Positions 43,026 through 52,341 of a DNA stretch of 64,000 nucleotides are shown in pieces (within the stretch, counting starts at the first letter, position 1; every line of letters begins with the position of its first letter). The position numbers and the translations under genes are program-made. The notes below the pieces were generated by a model. That model saw only the letters and a program-made list of their open reading frames with translations, did no database searches and was not told the DNA's origin. This DNA comes from Chloroflexota bacterium (lineage in GTDB: Bacteria; Chloroflexota; Anaerolineae; Anaerolineales; Anaerolineaceae), in the NCBI GenBank assembly GCA_016838895.1, contig JAEKNU010000001.1, positions 109,186-173,185 on the forward strand. The letters are read 5' to 3'.

Positions 43026-43484
43026 ATGAGTTTCTGGAATAGCTTCAAAATTAGTTCGTCAGCACTGAGTGCGCAACGATTGCGGATGGATGTGATTGCC
43101 AACAACATCGCTAATGTTGAAACAACACATACTGAAGAAACCGGGCAAGCATATCAACGGAAAGACGTTGTTTTTTCAACTGAGAATGCAAATTTACCGT
43201 TTGCACAAAACTTGATGATGGTAAATGAAAAACTCAATCGTTCTGATGTTGTTTTAGATGGTGTGAAAGTCAAAGAAATCATTACTGATGATACACCAGG
43301 AACACAGGTATACGATCCAACACATATTGATGCCGATGAAGATGGATATGTGACCTATCCAAATGTAAACATCGCTGTCGAAATGACCAATATGATTTCT
43401 GCGAGTCGCTCATACGAAGCAAATCTTGCCGTTATCGAATCTACACGACGCATGGCAGAAACAGCCTTAAGAATTGGAGGGTAA
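43026..43484 (+). CDS. flgC: Flagellar rod protein FlgC
   Basis: FlgC (152 residues) is a proximal rod subunit. It has LRMDVIANNIANVETTHTEETGQAYQRKDVVF near the N-terminus and the diagnostic C-terminal YVTYPNVNIAVEMTNMISASRSYEANLAVIE. ACGGAGAG precedes the start. It opens the rod-hook operon without flgB, which lies 6.4 kb downstream. It is followed by fliE after 10 bases. Confidence 0.95.
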   Translation: MSFWNSFKISSSALSAQRLRMDVIANNIANVETTHTEETGQAYQRKDVVFSTENANLPFAQNLMMVNEKLNRSDVVLDGVKVKEIITDDTPGTQVYDPTHIDADEDGYVTYPNVNIAVEMTNMISASRSYEANLAVIESTRRMAETALRIGG

Positions 43485-43494
43485 GTAAATTAGT

Positions 43495-43791
43495 ATGGAA
43501 ATTAATCCTATTAGTATTGCTGGGATCAAAAATATCGCAGGGGCATCCACCCAATCAGCCAGCGGCATTGTCAGTGATGTTGGCAGTACATTTCAACAAT
43601 TACTGGAGAGTTTATCTGAGACAGAAAAAACCAGTGACAACCTTATGAAGCAATTTTCTTCAGGTGAGGATGTTGAATTACATGAGTTATTAATATCGAT
43701 GGAACAAACTGATATTAATTTTCGGGTAGCTATTAATGTACGCGATAAACTTGTATCGGCTTATCAAGAGATCATGAGAATGCAAGTCTAA
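43495..43791 (+). CDS. fliE: Flagellar hook-basal body protein FliE
   Basis: FliE (98 residues) links the MS ring to the rod and is an early export substrate. The C-terminal pattern LHELLISMEQTDINFRVAINVRDKLVSAYQEIMRMQV is diagnostic. The N-terminal third is low in complexity. It lies between flgC and fliF, the usual place. Confidence 0.94.
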   Translation: MEINPISIAGIKNIAGASTQSASGIVSDVGSTFQQLLESLSETEKTSDNLMKQFSSGEDVELHELLISMEQTDINFRVAINVRDKLVSAYQEIMRMQV

Positions 43792-43803
43792 AAAGGGTGA
43801 CAC

Positions 43804-45492
43804 ATGCTTGCAAACATAATTGAACAATTTCAAAAAATCTGGAAAGAACAATCCCAAACACAACGGTTAGTGTTAATCGCTGTAGTTGTGATTTTGGCTA
43901 TTCTGATCCCCACAATGATTGCAATGGCAAATCGTCCCAGCTATGGTGTTGCATTTAGTCGACTTAGCGAAGAAGATGCCGGAGCAATTGTACAAAAACT
44001 GCAAACCGAAAATATTACATATCAACTTCGAGAAGGCAATACCATTTTAGTCCCGACTGACAGAGTATATGATGTTCGTCTGATGATGGCCACTGAGGGG
44101 TTGCCCAAAGGTGGGTCTGTTGGATTTGAACTTTTTGACACCAACACATTAGGTATGACAGAGTTCACACAACGGGTTGCGTACCAACGTGCATTGGAAG
44201 GTGAATTGGAACGTACAATTAGCAGCCTGGATGCGGTTGACGGTGTTCGGGTTCATATCGTAACACCAGAAAAAAGTTTACTTACTTCAGAACAATCACC
44301 GACAACAGCTTCAGTCACAATTCGTGAATCATCTGGACAAATGATGACCAGTTCACAGATTCAATCAATTACATCGCTTGTAGCAAATTCTGTGGAAGGC
44401 CTTGATGCACAAAATGTCGTGATCGTCGATACCGAAGGAAATTTATTAGCGACTGGCACTGGTGATGACGCCTATGGTGGATCTATCAGTCAATCTGATA
44501 ATCGAAGATCAGTGGAACTTGCAGCAGCAAAAGATATTGAAATAAAAGTTAAGAATATGCTCAATACTGCTTTGGGGCCAAATCGTTCGGTTGTTCAGGT
44601 TTATATCAATATGGATTGGACTGAAAAAGAAATCACATCAGAAACATTTGATGCTACACCGATTGTAAGTAGCGAAAGTACTGTAAATGAAATCTATACC
44701 ACGGATATGACGGAACTTTCCGGCATTCCTGGGGCAACAAGCAATTTACCAACAACAGCAGATGATACAACAGCCGCTCAAACTGCTGATGGCACAACAC
44801 CATTATATCAAAGAGATGAAGCCATTACTAATTATGAACTTTCATCAGTTCAATCACATGAAATTATTCATCCGGGAGAAATTGAGCGGGTTTCCTTATC
44901 TGTTCTTGTTGATGGTGTTACTGATGAAGATCAATTAGCTGTTTTGCAAGATGCAATTGTAGCTGCAGCTGGAATTGATATCGTACGTGGTGATCTTGTC
45001 TCAGTACAGTCATTGACATTTGATCGGACATACGAGGAAACAACCGCAGAAGAAATCGCTACACAGGAGAGCCAGACATTAATCATTACTATTGCCCAAT
45101 ATGCTGGAATTGGTTTACTTCTGCTACTTGTATTTTGGTATATTTCACGGTTATTAAAAAATTTGAAAATGGCTTCCGTAGAAGTGTGGACACCTGTTCT
45201 TCAACCGGTTTCACAAATGAGCGGTTTACAATCGGATTCTGATCGAATATTGTTTGTTGAAGACAGTAATAAAGGATCAACTACTACAGATATTGCACAG
45301 AGTGGAAAAGAAGAAAAAGTGGAAGAGAAGCCAAAAATAGATTTAGAGAAATTGGTTAAAGAAAAAATTAAATTACCGACCGCAGAAGAAGAGCAAATGG
45401 CCCGGCTTGTAAACCGTGTAGCAGAAGAGAATCCGTCAAGTATCGCAGAAATTATTCAAATGTGGTTATCTCAGGATAGAACAAATGACTGA
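43804..45492 (+). CDS. fliF: Flagellar MS-ring protein FliF
   Basis: FliF (562 residues) forms the MS ring. It has an N-terminal membrane helix (about 23-43), the YscJ/FliF ring-building domain (about 48-225) with YGVAFSRLSEEDAGAIVQKLQ and GMTEFTQRVAYQRALEGELERTI, and a second ring region. A Ser/Thr-rich extracytoplasmic loop (about 290-340) and a second membrane helix (about 430-450) follow. The C-terminal tail (about 535-562), ending in LVNRVAEENPSSIAEIIQMWL, binds FliG. It overlaps fliG by eight bases. Confidence 0.95.
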   Translation: MLANIIEQFQKIWKEQSQTQRLVLIAVVVILAILIPTMIAMANRPSYGVAFSRLSEEDAGAIVQKLQTENITYQLREGNTILVPTDRVYDVRLMMATEGLPKGGSVGFELFDTNTLGMTEFTQRVAYQRALEGELERTISSLDAVDGVRVHIVTPEKSLLTSEQSPTTASVTIRESSGQMMTSSQIQSITSLVANSVEGLDAQNVVIVDTEGNLLATGTGDDAYGGSISQSDNRRSVELAAAKDIEIKVKNMLNTALGPNRSVVQVYINMDWTEKEITSETFDATPIVSSESTVNEIYTTDMTELSGIPGATSNLPTTADDTTAAQTADGTTPLYQRDEAITNYELSSVQSHEIIHPGEIERVSLSVLVDGVTDEDQLAVLQDAIVAAAGIDIVRGDLVSVQSLTFDRTYEETTAEEIATQESQTLIITIAQYAGIGLLLLLVFWYISRLLKNLKMASVEVWTPVLQPVSQMSGLQSDSDRILFVEDSNKGSTTTDIAQSGKEEKVEEKPKIDLEKLVKEKIKLPTAEEEQMARLVNRVAEENPSSIAEIIQMWLSQDRTND

Positions 45493-46510
45493 TACCAGCC
45501 CAGCATATATGACAGCATCTGGACTTGAAAAAGCAACGGCTTTATTGATTTCATTAGGCGTTGATTCTTCTTCACGTATTTTGCAATATATCAATGAAGC
45601 AGATATGGAACGCTTATTATTGGCTATCAGTGAATCTGGCTCTATACATTCCGGTATTCGGGAGCAGAGCCTGGAAGAAGCCTACGCATTATCCATTTCC
45701 GGTATTGACAATATTGGCGGTGGAACTGAATACACTCGGCAATTATTAGCCAGAGCCGTTGGACCACGTCGTGGGGCAGATATTTTAGAGCGGATATCTG
45801 CACGACAACAAATTTCCTCATTTGAGATGTTAAAAAATGCTGATGCGGCTCAAGTTGCAGACCTGATTCAAGAAGAGCATCCACAAACTATTGCTCTTGT
45901 ATTATCTTATTTAGAAGCTAAGTTAGCTGCTGATATCTTGACAAATATGCCAAATGATTTGCAGGTAGCTGTAACCTTACGTTTAGCCCGCATGGATAGA
46001 GTTTCACCTCAGGTTGTACAAGTTGTAGAAAGAAGCTTGAAACACAAACTCTCAGGTGTATTGTCTGCTGCAGATTTCAGAGCAACTGGTGGTGTAGATT
46101 TCCTGGTAAAGATGCTAAATCAGGTTGATCGGGATGTCCAGAAACGCATATTTGAGGCTTTGACACCAAAAGATCCAAAACTGGTTGACGAGATTCGCGC
46201 GAATCTATTTACATTTGACGATTTATTGAAACTTGATGATCGCACAATGCAGAGAATTATGCGTGATATTAATCGCCAAGAATTGGCGATGGCATTAAAG
46301 GGTGCACCGGACCGTTTGCGTGAACATATCTACGGGAATATGTCAGAACGAGCGCGCGATACATTGATGGAAGAAATTGAAATTCTCGGACCACAACTCG
46401 CAAAAGATGTTTATTCCATGCAACGTAAGTTGGTTGAGTTAGTACGGAGTCTGGAAGAAGAAGGAGAAATTGTGATTTCTAGTGGAGCAGGAAGTGAAAT
46501 TATTCAGTAA
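45485..46510 (+). CDS. fliG: Flagellar switch protein FliG
   Basis: FliG (341 residues) couples stator force to the rotor. It has the N-terminal FliF-binding domain (GLEKATALLISLGVDSSSRILQYI), the central EHPQTIALVLSYLEAKLAADIL with the EHPQ motif, and the C-terminal torque domain. The latter has FDDLLKLDDRTMQRIMRDI and the charged helix RERARDTLMEEIE-like SERARDTLMEEIEILG. Starts inside the fliF end and overlaps fliH, so the three are translationally coupled. Confidence 0.96.
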   Translation: MTDTSPAYMTASGLEKATALLISLGVDSSSRILQYINEADMERLLLAISESGSIHSGIREQSLEEAYALSISGIDNIGGGTEYTRQLLARAVGPRRGADILERISARQQISSFEMLKNADAAQVADLIQEEHPQTIALVLSYLEAKLAADILTNMPNDLQVAVTLRLARMDRVSPQVVQVVERSLKHKLSGVLSAADFRATGGVDFLVKMLNQVDRDVQKRIFEALTPKDPKLVDEIRANLFTFDDLLKLDDRTMQRIMRDINRQELAMALKGAPDRLREHIYGNMSERARDTLMEEIEILGPQLAKDVYSMQRKLVELVRSLEEEGEIVISSGAGSEIIQ

Positions 46511-47495
46511 ATCAGGAATAGTGAATCCAATGGAAACAAATATTGCACAGGCGGTATTTGAAGAATTTGTGGATGATCCGGGGATTATTCGTTTAAATAA
46601 ACGACATTTTGATCCTGTAGATGATCACTATGCAATTCCGAAAGTTAAAAACAAAGCACGCGAAAAGAGAGAAATTAATCGTTTTGATGGTCAGAAAATA
46701 TTTGTCGGCAATCAGACTATGAACGATTTAGCAATGAAAGAAGAGGATGCGGCCTTCAGACCAGCAATAATTAAGGCTGCTTATGGAAAATCATATATCA
46801 AGACTTGGGAAGTCAATGATATGGATGACGCTGGGAATAATGGTTACTTCAACCATGAGCAAGATTTACATTCTGAAAGTGGAGTGAGTCAAAATTCATT
46901 TGCTGAACCTGGCATTTATGAAGCAAAGGGTCTTTCCAAAGAAATTATTGAGAATGCAAAAAAAGAAGCACAAAATATTTTGGAAAACGCAAATGTTGAA
47001 TTAAAAGAAATAAAGGATCAAGCTCATCAAGAAGGATATCAATCCGGTTTTGCTCAAGTAAATACAGAAATTGATGTTCTACGGAAAATTCAAGTAGAGT
47101 TGAATCATATTAAAGAAGAAATAATCAGCAATAGTGAAAATGATGTGATTGATCTTGTCAAAATCATCGCGCAGAAAATGTTCACTAACGGTATAGAGCT
47201 GGATGAAAATATATTAAAAAATATTGTTGGACGTGCTGTAAATGAGGCAAGTCGAATTGGTAATTTGAAGGTGTATCTGAATCCGAATGATCTTGAAAAG
47301 TTGAAGAAACTATGGAGAGAATCGGAGCTTGATTATAACGGTCAAAAGATTCAACTGGCATCAAATAATGAAGTGCTACCTGGTGGAGTATTCATTGAAG
47401 GTGACTATGGATCTGTAGATGGAAGAATTCAAAGTCAATTAAAAGGTGTAATTGATTCAATTACAGATATTCAATTGGACCAAATAGAGGCATAA
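46494..47495 (+). CDS. fliH: Flagellar export regulator FliH
   Basis: FliH holds the ATPase FliI at the C-ring. The protein has a variable N-terminal half, a helical KKEAQNILENANVELKEIKDQAHQEGYQSGF region (about 160-190), and the C-terminal V/A-ATPase stator-like domain with DVIDLVKIIAQKMF and LPGGVFIEGDYGSVDGRIQSQL. I choose GTG 46494 (333 residues), which has GGAG six bases before it and begins VKLFSKSGIVN. An in-frame GTG at 46482 is four codons longer, and ATG 46530 is also possible. It overlaps fliG and touches fliI. The N-terminal half is longer than usual. Confidence 0.85.
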   Translation: MKLFSKSGIVNPMETNIAQAVFEEFVDDPGIIRLNKRHFDPVDDHYAIPKVKNKAREKREINRFDGQKIFVGNQTMNDLAMKEEDAAFRPAIIKAAYGKSYIKTWEVNDMDDAGNNGYFNHEQDLHSESGVSQNSFAEPGIYEAKGLSKEIIENAKKEAQNILENANVELKEIKDQAHQEGYQSGFAQVNTEIDVLRKIQVELNHIKEEIISNSENDVIDLVKIIAQKMFTNGIELDENILKNIVGRAVNEASRIGNLKVYLNPNDLEKLKKLWRESELDYNGQKIQLASNNEVLPGGVFIEGDYGSVDGRIQSQLKGVIDSITDIQLDQIEA

Positions 47496-48827
47496 ATGCC
47501 AATTATAAACATTGACCGTTACAAAACAGAGATTAATAAATTGAGCACAATTCGTACATCTGGGAAAGTTGTGCAAGTTGTTGGTTTAACGGTTGAAGCA
47601 GTAGGTCTTGAGTGTCAAATTGGTGAGGTATGTGAAATACGTTCGAACAGCACACAGGCGATTCTTGCTGAGGTTGTTGGTTTTCGAAATCGAACAACAT
47701 TGTTAATGCCACTTGGAAATATGGAAGGCATTCAACCTGATAGCAGTGTATTTCCTGTAGGTACCGTTTTTCAAGCCCCGGTTGGCGAAAAACTGCTAGG
47801 CCGCGTGTTGGATGGTATTGGTGAGCCTATGGATGGTTTAGGAAAATTGGAGGAAGGACCGAAACGGCCCATTTTCAATTATGCTCCTCATCCATTGGAA
47901 AGAAAAGTTATTTCAGATCCATTGATTACCGGTGTGCGAACCATTGATGGAATGTTAACCTGTGGCAAAGGTCAACGGATGGGTATTTTTGCCGGAAGCG
48001 GTGTTGGCAAAAGTACTTTACTCGGAGCAATCGCCAGAAGCAGCAGCTCAGATGTTAGTGTCATAGCCATGATCGGTGAACGAGGACGTGAGGTCCGCGA
48101 ATTTATTGAAAGAGATTTAGGTCCAGAAGGCTTAAAACGTTCAGTTGTTGTTGTGTCAACATCAGATAAACCAGCGCTGCTTAGGTTAAAAGCTGCATGG
48201 GTTGCTATGACAATCGCTGAATATTTCCGTGATAAAGGGCTTGATGTTACTTTTTTGATGGATTCAGTCACACGCTTTGCCATGGCACAACGTGAAGTTG
48301 GATTAGCGATTGGAGAACCTCCGGCAAGTAGAGGGTACACTCCTTCAGTTTTTGCATTATTGCCGCAGTTACTAGAAAGAGCTGGCACAGGAAAAATTGG
48401 TTCAATTACTGGGTATTTCTCCGTTTTAGTGGAAGGCGATGATTTCAATGAACCTATCTGTGATGCAGTTAGAGGTATTTTGGATGGACATATTATTTTA
48501 TCGCGAGAATTAGCCATGCGAAATCATTATCCTGCAATTGATGTGTTAGGTAGCATCAGCAGAGTAATGCCCTCAATTATTTCGGATGATCATAAAAGAA
48601 AAGCTGCAACAGCAAGGAAATTACTGGCTACGTACGAAAAAGCCAGAGATTTAATAAATATTGGTGCATATGTTAATGGTACAGATCCAGATATTGACGC
48701 ATCTATTCGTGCATTACCTGCGATGAACGATTTCCTATTGCAGGGACCTGAATTTTGCGAATTAGATAAAACATATCAATTATTGGATCAAGTTGTGATT
48801 ACAGGAGAGACAAAAGATGGCGCCTAA
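47496..48827 (+). CDS. fliI: Flagellar export ATPase FliI
   Basis: FliI (443 residues) is the F1-beta-like ATPase that drives substrate loading. Motifs include Walker A GIFAGSGVGKST, the VIAMIGERGREVREFIERDLG block, Walker B VTFLMDSVTRFAMAQREVGLAIGEPPASRGY, and the C-terminal YPAIDVLGSISRVMP. It starts immediately after the fliH stop and overlaps fliJ by 11 bases, implying matched synthesis of the FliHIJ complex. Confidence 0.97.
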   Translation: MPIINIDRYKTEINKLSTIRTSGKVVQVVGLTVEAVGLECQIGEVCEIRSNSTQAILAEVVGFRNRTTLLMPLGNMEGIQPDSSVFPVGTVFQAPVGEKLLGRVLDGIGEPMDGLGKLEEGPKRPIFNYAPHPLERKVISDPLITGVRTIDGMLTCGKGQRMGIFAGSGVGKSTLLGAIARSSSSDVSVIAMIGERGREVREFIERDLGPEGLKRSVVVVSTSDKPALLRLKAAWVAMTIAEYFRDKGLDVTFLMDSVTRFAMAQREVGLAIGEPPASRGYTPSVFALLPQLLERAGTGKIGSITGYFSVLVEGDDFNEPICDAVRGILDGHIILSRELAMRNHYPAIDVLGSISRVMPSIISDDHKRKAATARKLLATYEKARDLINIGAYVNGTDPDIDASIRALPAMNDFLLQGPEFCELDKTYQLLDQVVITGETKDGA

Positions 48828-49293
48828 ATTTACACTGCAATCAATTTTAGATTATCACCATAGTCGGGTTGAAAAGTTCGAAATTGAATTAGGTTATTTA
48901 AATGCACAAAGAACAAGACTTCAAGAACTCATTAATTTACTTTTATACAAAAAAGATGAGTTTCTAGAAGAATTGAGAAATCTTCATACTGGTGAATTAG
49001 ATTTACTTGCAATAAGGCAAGTTAAATCAAACGTTGAAGTATTGGAAAAAACAATTGAACAGCGTATGCAGGATTTGTATCAAATTGAAGTGAAAATTGA
49101 GGAAAAACGAAAAGAAATTTTGGCAGCTAAACAGGATGAAGCTGTAATGGATAAGCTGAAAGAAAAAGAGATAAAGAAATATGATTTAAAAATTGAGGCG
49201 TATGAAAAACGCCAACAGGATGACATTTACACCAGTAAAACCAACATGAAAATGCAAATGAGTAAAGCCAGCCTGGATAAAGGAGGTTATTAA
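48817..49293 (+). CDS. fliJ: Flagellar export chaperone-escort protein FliJ
   Basis: The 158-residue protein is almost entirely coiled coil: FTLQSILDYHHSRVEKFEIELGYLNAQRTRLQELINLL opens it, with long heptad stretches to the end. This agrees with FliJ, which sits in the FliI ring like a rotor stalk. It overlaps fliI by 11 bases and is followed by the lytic transglycosylase gene after two bases. Primary sequence similarity is weak, so position carries much of the call. Confidence 0.85.
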   Translation: MAPKFTLQSILDYHHSRVEKFEIELGYLNAQRTRLQELINLLLYKKDEFLEELRNLHTGELDLLAIRQVKSNVEVLEKTIEQRMQDLYQIEVKIEEKRKEILAAKQDEAVMDKLKEKEIKKYDLKIEAYEKRQQDDIYTSKTNMKMQMSKASLDKGGY

Positions 49294-49295
49294 TA

Positions 49296-49838
49296 ATGCT
49301 TGAATCAATGGTAAGTACACAAATTCAATTAACTTTGTATAACCTTGTCCAATCATTAATGGAGAAGGCGCAATCAAATGCGCAAAATGTCAATATTGAA
49401 AGTGAAACCACAGTTGATGGCGACTATCAGGGGTATCAGAATACATCTTTTGCTTCGATTATTGAACGTGTTTCTGATAAATATGGTGTTGATCCATCTT
49501 TAGTTGGTGCACTCATAAAAAATGAATCAAATTTTAATGTGAATGCAGAATCCTATGCTGGTGCACAAGGTTTAATGCAATTAATGCCTGCTACGGCGGC
49601 TAGTTTGGGGGTGTCGGATTCTTTTGATCCCTATCAAAATATAGAAGGAGGTGTCAAGTACCTGAGTAATTTATTAGATATGTATAACGGAGATGTGTCA
49701 TTGTCTCTGGCAGCATACAATGCTGGACCCGGTGCTGTAAATTCCTACGGCGGCATCCCGCCATATCAGGAAACCCAGACCTATGTACAGCGTGTATTAT
49801 CTACCTACACATCTGGGTCAATTAACGAAAGGATTTAA
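49296..49838 (+). CDS. Lytic transglycosylase (SLT domain) without signal peptide
   Basis: The 180-residue protein has a C-terminal SLT domain (about 60-170): KYGVDPSLVGALIKNESNFN with the catalytic Glu in NES, AQGLMQLMPATAASLG, GVKYLSNLLDMYNGD and SLAAYNAGPGAV. It cleaves glycan strands of peptidoglycan, presumably so the rod can pass. The N-terminal 50 residues are amphipathic and show no Sec signal or anchor, so export by the flagellar apparatus is likely but unproven. No flgJ is present. It sits tightly between fliJ and flgB. Confidence 0.93.
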   Translation: MLESMVSTQIQLTLYNLVQSLMEKAQSNAQNVNIESETTVDGDYQGYQNTSFASIIERVSDKYGVDPSLVGALIKNESNFNVNAESYAGAQGLMQLMPATAASLGVSDSFDPYQNIEGGVKYLSNLLDMYNGDVSLSLAAYNAGPGAVNSYGGIPPYQETQTYVQRVLSTYTSGSINERI

Positions 49839-49840
49839 TT

Positions 49841-50242
49841 ATGGGAAATATAACAAATGATTCAGCAATATCCTTAGCGCAAAAAGCATTAAATGGTCTT
49901 TCTTATCGAAAGGACTTAATTGCTCAGAATATTGCAAATGTTGATACACCTGGTTATTTAGCCAAGGAGGTGAATTTTGAAACTGCTATAAAACATGTAA
50001 TGAGCGGTAATGACAGTATTCAACAGAAAAAGACCAGAGAGGGGCATATGTCCCCGAATGAAATATCCGGGTCAAATTTCTACAATGTTCGTAATCGTCC
50101 GGGCGGCAGCTTGAGAAATGATGGCAACGATGTAGATATAGATCAGGAACTGGTAGAAATGTCTGAAACCGAATTGAAATATCAAGCATTAACACAAGTG
50201 ATTACAAAAAAATTATCAATATTAAAGTCTATTTCAACTTAG
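49841..50242 (+). CDS. flgB: Flagellar rod protein FlgB
   Basis: FlgB (133 residues) is a proximal rod subunit. It has LNGLSYRKDLIAQNIANVDTPGYLAKEVNFETAI near the N-terminus and GNDVDIDQELVEMSETELKYQALTQVITKKLSIL at the end, both diagnostic. It is separated from flgC, its usual partner, by seven genes. It starts two bases after the transglycosylase stop, suggesting the two act together during rod passage. Confidence 0.95.
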   Translation: MGNITNDSAISLAQKALNGLSYRKDLIAQNIANVDTPGYLAKEVNFETAIKHVMSGNDSIQQKKTREGHMSPNEISGSNFYNVRNRPGGSLRNDGNDVDIDQELVEMSETELKYQALTQVITKKLSILKSIST

Positions 50243-50251
50243 AGGTAATAA

Positions 50252-51421
50252 ATGGAACAAATGGAAGTATTACTTAACGTACCAACGGTAAGTAAATCAA
50301 CTGTTTCTTCTACACAAAAATATGCGAATTCGGAAGATCAGAAAGATTTTGCAAATATTTATGAGAAAAACATAAATGATTCGGAATCAAAAGCAAAAGC
50401 ATCTGTATCGAGTAAAACCGAAAGCAAAACAGAGGAAGTTAAGAAGGAAACAACTACAACTTCTGTCAAAGAGGAATCCGAGCGTCTGGAGAAGCAAGGT
50501 GAAGTGAATGCTGCCTGGCAAACTATGATTATTGCTCCGATTCAATCGCAGAGTGAAGAAGTGCCACAAGAAACAATTGGCATAACTGGTGAACAAGCAG
50601 TCATCGATACTGTGCAGAGCACTGAAAACGTGACAAAAGAAGCAGAACAAACAATGAAACCACAACTACAAACTGCTTCAACAGAAATGAGCACCGACGG
50701 TAGCAAAGAAGCAAAGAAAACTGAGTTGCCAGAAAACCAATCTGAATCTATTCCTGTGGAGACAATTCAGGAAGAAAAAGCAACGACAAATTCGATCGTG
50801 AATGCAAAAGTTGCAGAAACTTCAAGTGAAGAAACAAAAGTTGTTGATATTCCCAGCAATACCATTGTTGTGGAAACCGTGCAGCAATCTGACAAAACAG
50901 CACCTATAACAAATCTTGAAAACAAGCAAGCTGTTGCATCTGAAGTAACAAATAATTCAGTTGCCAATGAAACAGTACAAGATTTACCGAAAGTGAGTAT
51001 TCAGGAAAGTGTATTGACACAAATTGAAAATTCACTAGGCAAAGTTGTAAAACCTGGGAACAATGAAATCAGATTACAGCTAGAACCTGAAAACCTTGGC
51101 GTATTAAATATACGGATAATTGCCGGAAAAGAAGGCACACAAGTTGTATTCAAGGCAGATAGCCAACAATCGAGTATGGTCATTGCAAATCAAACTGAGA
51201 CACTAAAAACCATGTTGACTGATATTGGTATAAAAGTGGACCAGATTGTGGTGAATGATTTTAGCTTTTCCCAGCAGAATTTTAAGAACCAACAGGGATC
51301 TGAACAGCAAAGCGGTAATAAGTTTTCGAATCGATTCTCTCCACTAGTAGAAAATGTCGAAACTTATAACAATGCTTATGAAGCGCCACAGACAATTGTT
51401 GGTCTCAATTATTTAATATAA
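50252..51421 (+). CDS. fliK: Hook-length control protein FliK
   Basis: The 389-residue protein has a long unstructured N-terminal part rich in Thr, Glu, Ser, Lys and Gln (about 20-250), and the FliK C-terminal domain (about 255-345). The domain contains KPGNNEIRLQLEPENLGVLNIRIIAG and MVIANQTETLKTMLTDIGIKVDQIVV. FliK measures hook length and triggers FlhB switching. It lies before flgD as in many operons. An alternative ATG three codons later (50261) is also possible. Confidence 0.9.
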   Translation: MEQMEVLLNVPTVSKSTVSSTQKYANSEDQKDFANIYEKNINDSESKAKASVSSKTESKTEEVKKETTTTSVKEESERLEKQGEVNAAWQTMIIAPIQSQSEEVPQETIGITGEQAVIDTVQSTENVTKEAEQTMKPQLQTASTEMSTDGSKEAKKTELPENQSESIPVETIQEEKATTNSIVNAKVAETSSEETKVVDIPSNTIVVETVQQSDKTAPITNLENKQAVASEVTNNSVANETVQDLPKVSIQESVLTQIENSLGKVVKPGNNEIRLQLEPENLGVLNIRIIAGKEGTQVVFKADSQQSSMVIANQTETLKTMLTDIGIKVDQIVVNDFSFSQQNFKNQQGSEQQSGNKFSNRFSPLVENVETYNNAYEAPQTIVGLNYLI

Positions 51422-51431
51422 GGAGGATGAT

Positions 51432-51884
51432 ATGACAGATGTAACAGGTACATCCACCAGCGCTGATATTTATAGCAAATATGGCGTAAATGCAGCAAGT
51501 AGTTCAACTGCTACAACAGAATCATCTACATCAAACAACAATGTTGAAGATACGTTCATGGAACTATTGCTTGCAGAATTGCGGCATCAGAATCCAATGG
51601 AACCGATGGATAGTTCGCAAATGGTAACGCAAATGGCACAAATGAATTCGCTGCAAGAATTACAGAAAATTACAGAATCCCTTAAAGCGGTGGATCAATC
51701 AAATCAGTTCCTTACTGCAAGTTCATTAATTGGTAAAAAAGTAGCCTATTTGATGGAAGATACCTATATTGAAGGTGTTGTGTCTGCAATCAGCGTGGAT
51801 GATAAAGCCATTAGCTTATTAGTCGACGATCGGAGCATATCACTTGAAGATATCATTGGCGTAGCTAACGCGGAAGAGGCATAA
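51432..51884 (+). CDS. flgD: Flagellar hook assembly scaffold FlgD
   Basis: FlgD (150 residues) is a short form with the conserved NVEDTFMELLLAELRHQNPMEPMDSSQMVTQMAQMNSLQELQKI (about 36-80) and a brief C-terminal part with SSLIGKKVAYL. It caps the growing hook. Shorter FlgD proteins without the FlgD Ig-like region are common in Gram-positive-type operons. AAGGAGG precedes the start. Confidence 0.93.
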   Translation: MTDVTGTSTSADIYSKYGVNAASSSTATTESSTSNNNVEDTFMELLLAELRHQNPMEPMDSSQMVTQMAQMNSLQELQKITESLKAVDQSNQFLTASSLIGKKVAYLMEDTYIEGVVSAISVDDKAISLLVDDRSISLEDIIGVANAEEA

Positions 51885-51885
51885 A

Positions 51886-52275
51886 ATGAGTGAGCTACAG
51901 CAGATATCAGGAATTGGATCAGCACTTGCAGTTGAACAAAAATCAACAGTTAATGCAAATTCGAATACTGATGTTGCATTTTCTGACCTTCTCAAAGCTG
52001 CAAATGATCTGACTTTTTCAAACCATGCGCAAAAGCGCTTAGAAAAGCGAGATATTCAATTAGGTCAGAAAGATATGCAACGCCTGAACAATGCAGTAAA
52101 TAAGGCAGAATCAAAAGGCGCAAAAGAATCATTAATATTAATGGACCAATTAGCCTTTATTGTAAATGTTCAAGATCGAAAAGTGGTTACAACAATTAAT
52201 GTGAATCAACGCAGTGAAGGCGTTTTCACACAAATCGATAGCGTTGTCATTGCACAAAATGACCGTAGCGCATAA
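51886..52275 (+). CDS. Conserved flagellar operon protein (TIGR02530 type)
   Basis: The 129-residue protein has the family core FSNHAQKRLEKRDIQLGQKDMQRLNNAVNKAESKGAKESLILMDQLAFIVN. It continues with DRKVVTTINVNQRSEGVFTQIDSVVI. This family occurs between flgD and flgE in Firmicutes and Thermotogae flagellar operons. Its function is unknown. The position here is the same. It starts one base after the flgD stop. Confidence 0.85.
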   Translation: MSELQQISGIGSALAVEQKSTVNANSNTDVAFSDLLKAANDLTFSNHAQKRLEKRDIQLGQKDMQRLNNAVNKAESKGAKESLILMDQLAFIVNVQDRKVVTTINVNQRSEGVFTQIDSVVIAQNDRSA

Positions 52276-52291
52276 ATAAAACAATTAGAAT

Positions 52292-52318
52292 CAGGCCGGC
52301 CCTCTAGGAGGAAGCCTG
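52292..52318 (+). promoter_or_regulatory. Two-part hairpin in the flgE leader
   Basis: CAGGC (52292-52296) pairs with GCCTG (52314-52318), enclosing CCTC (52301-52304) that pairs with GAGG (52308-52311). The inner stem hides a GGAGG-like ribosome site 24 bases before the real one (about 52332-52337). It could be a translational control element or an mRNA processing point. Confidence 0.45.
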
Positions 52319-52341
52319 TACTCTTCATACCGGAGGAAATA

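Noticed and set aside
47972..48517. 181-codon open frame antisense to fliI
   Set aside because: No ribosome site or recognisable domain, Ser-rich composition typical of the reverse strand of a conserved gene.
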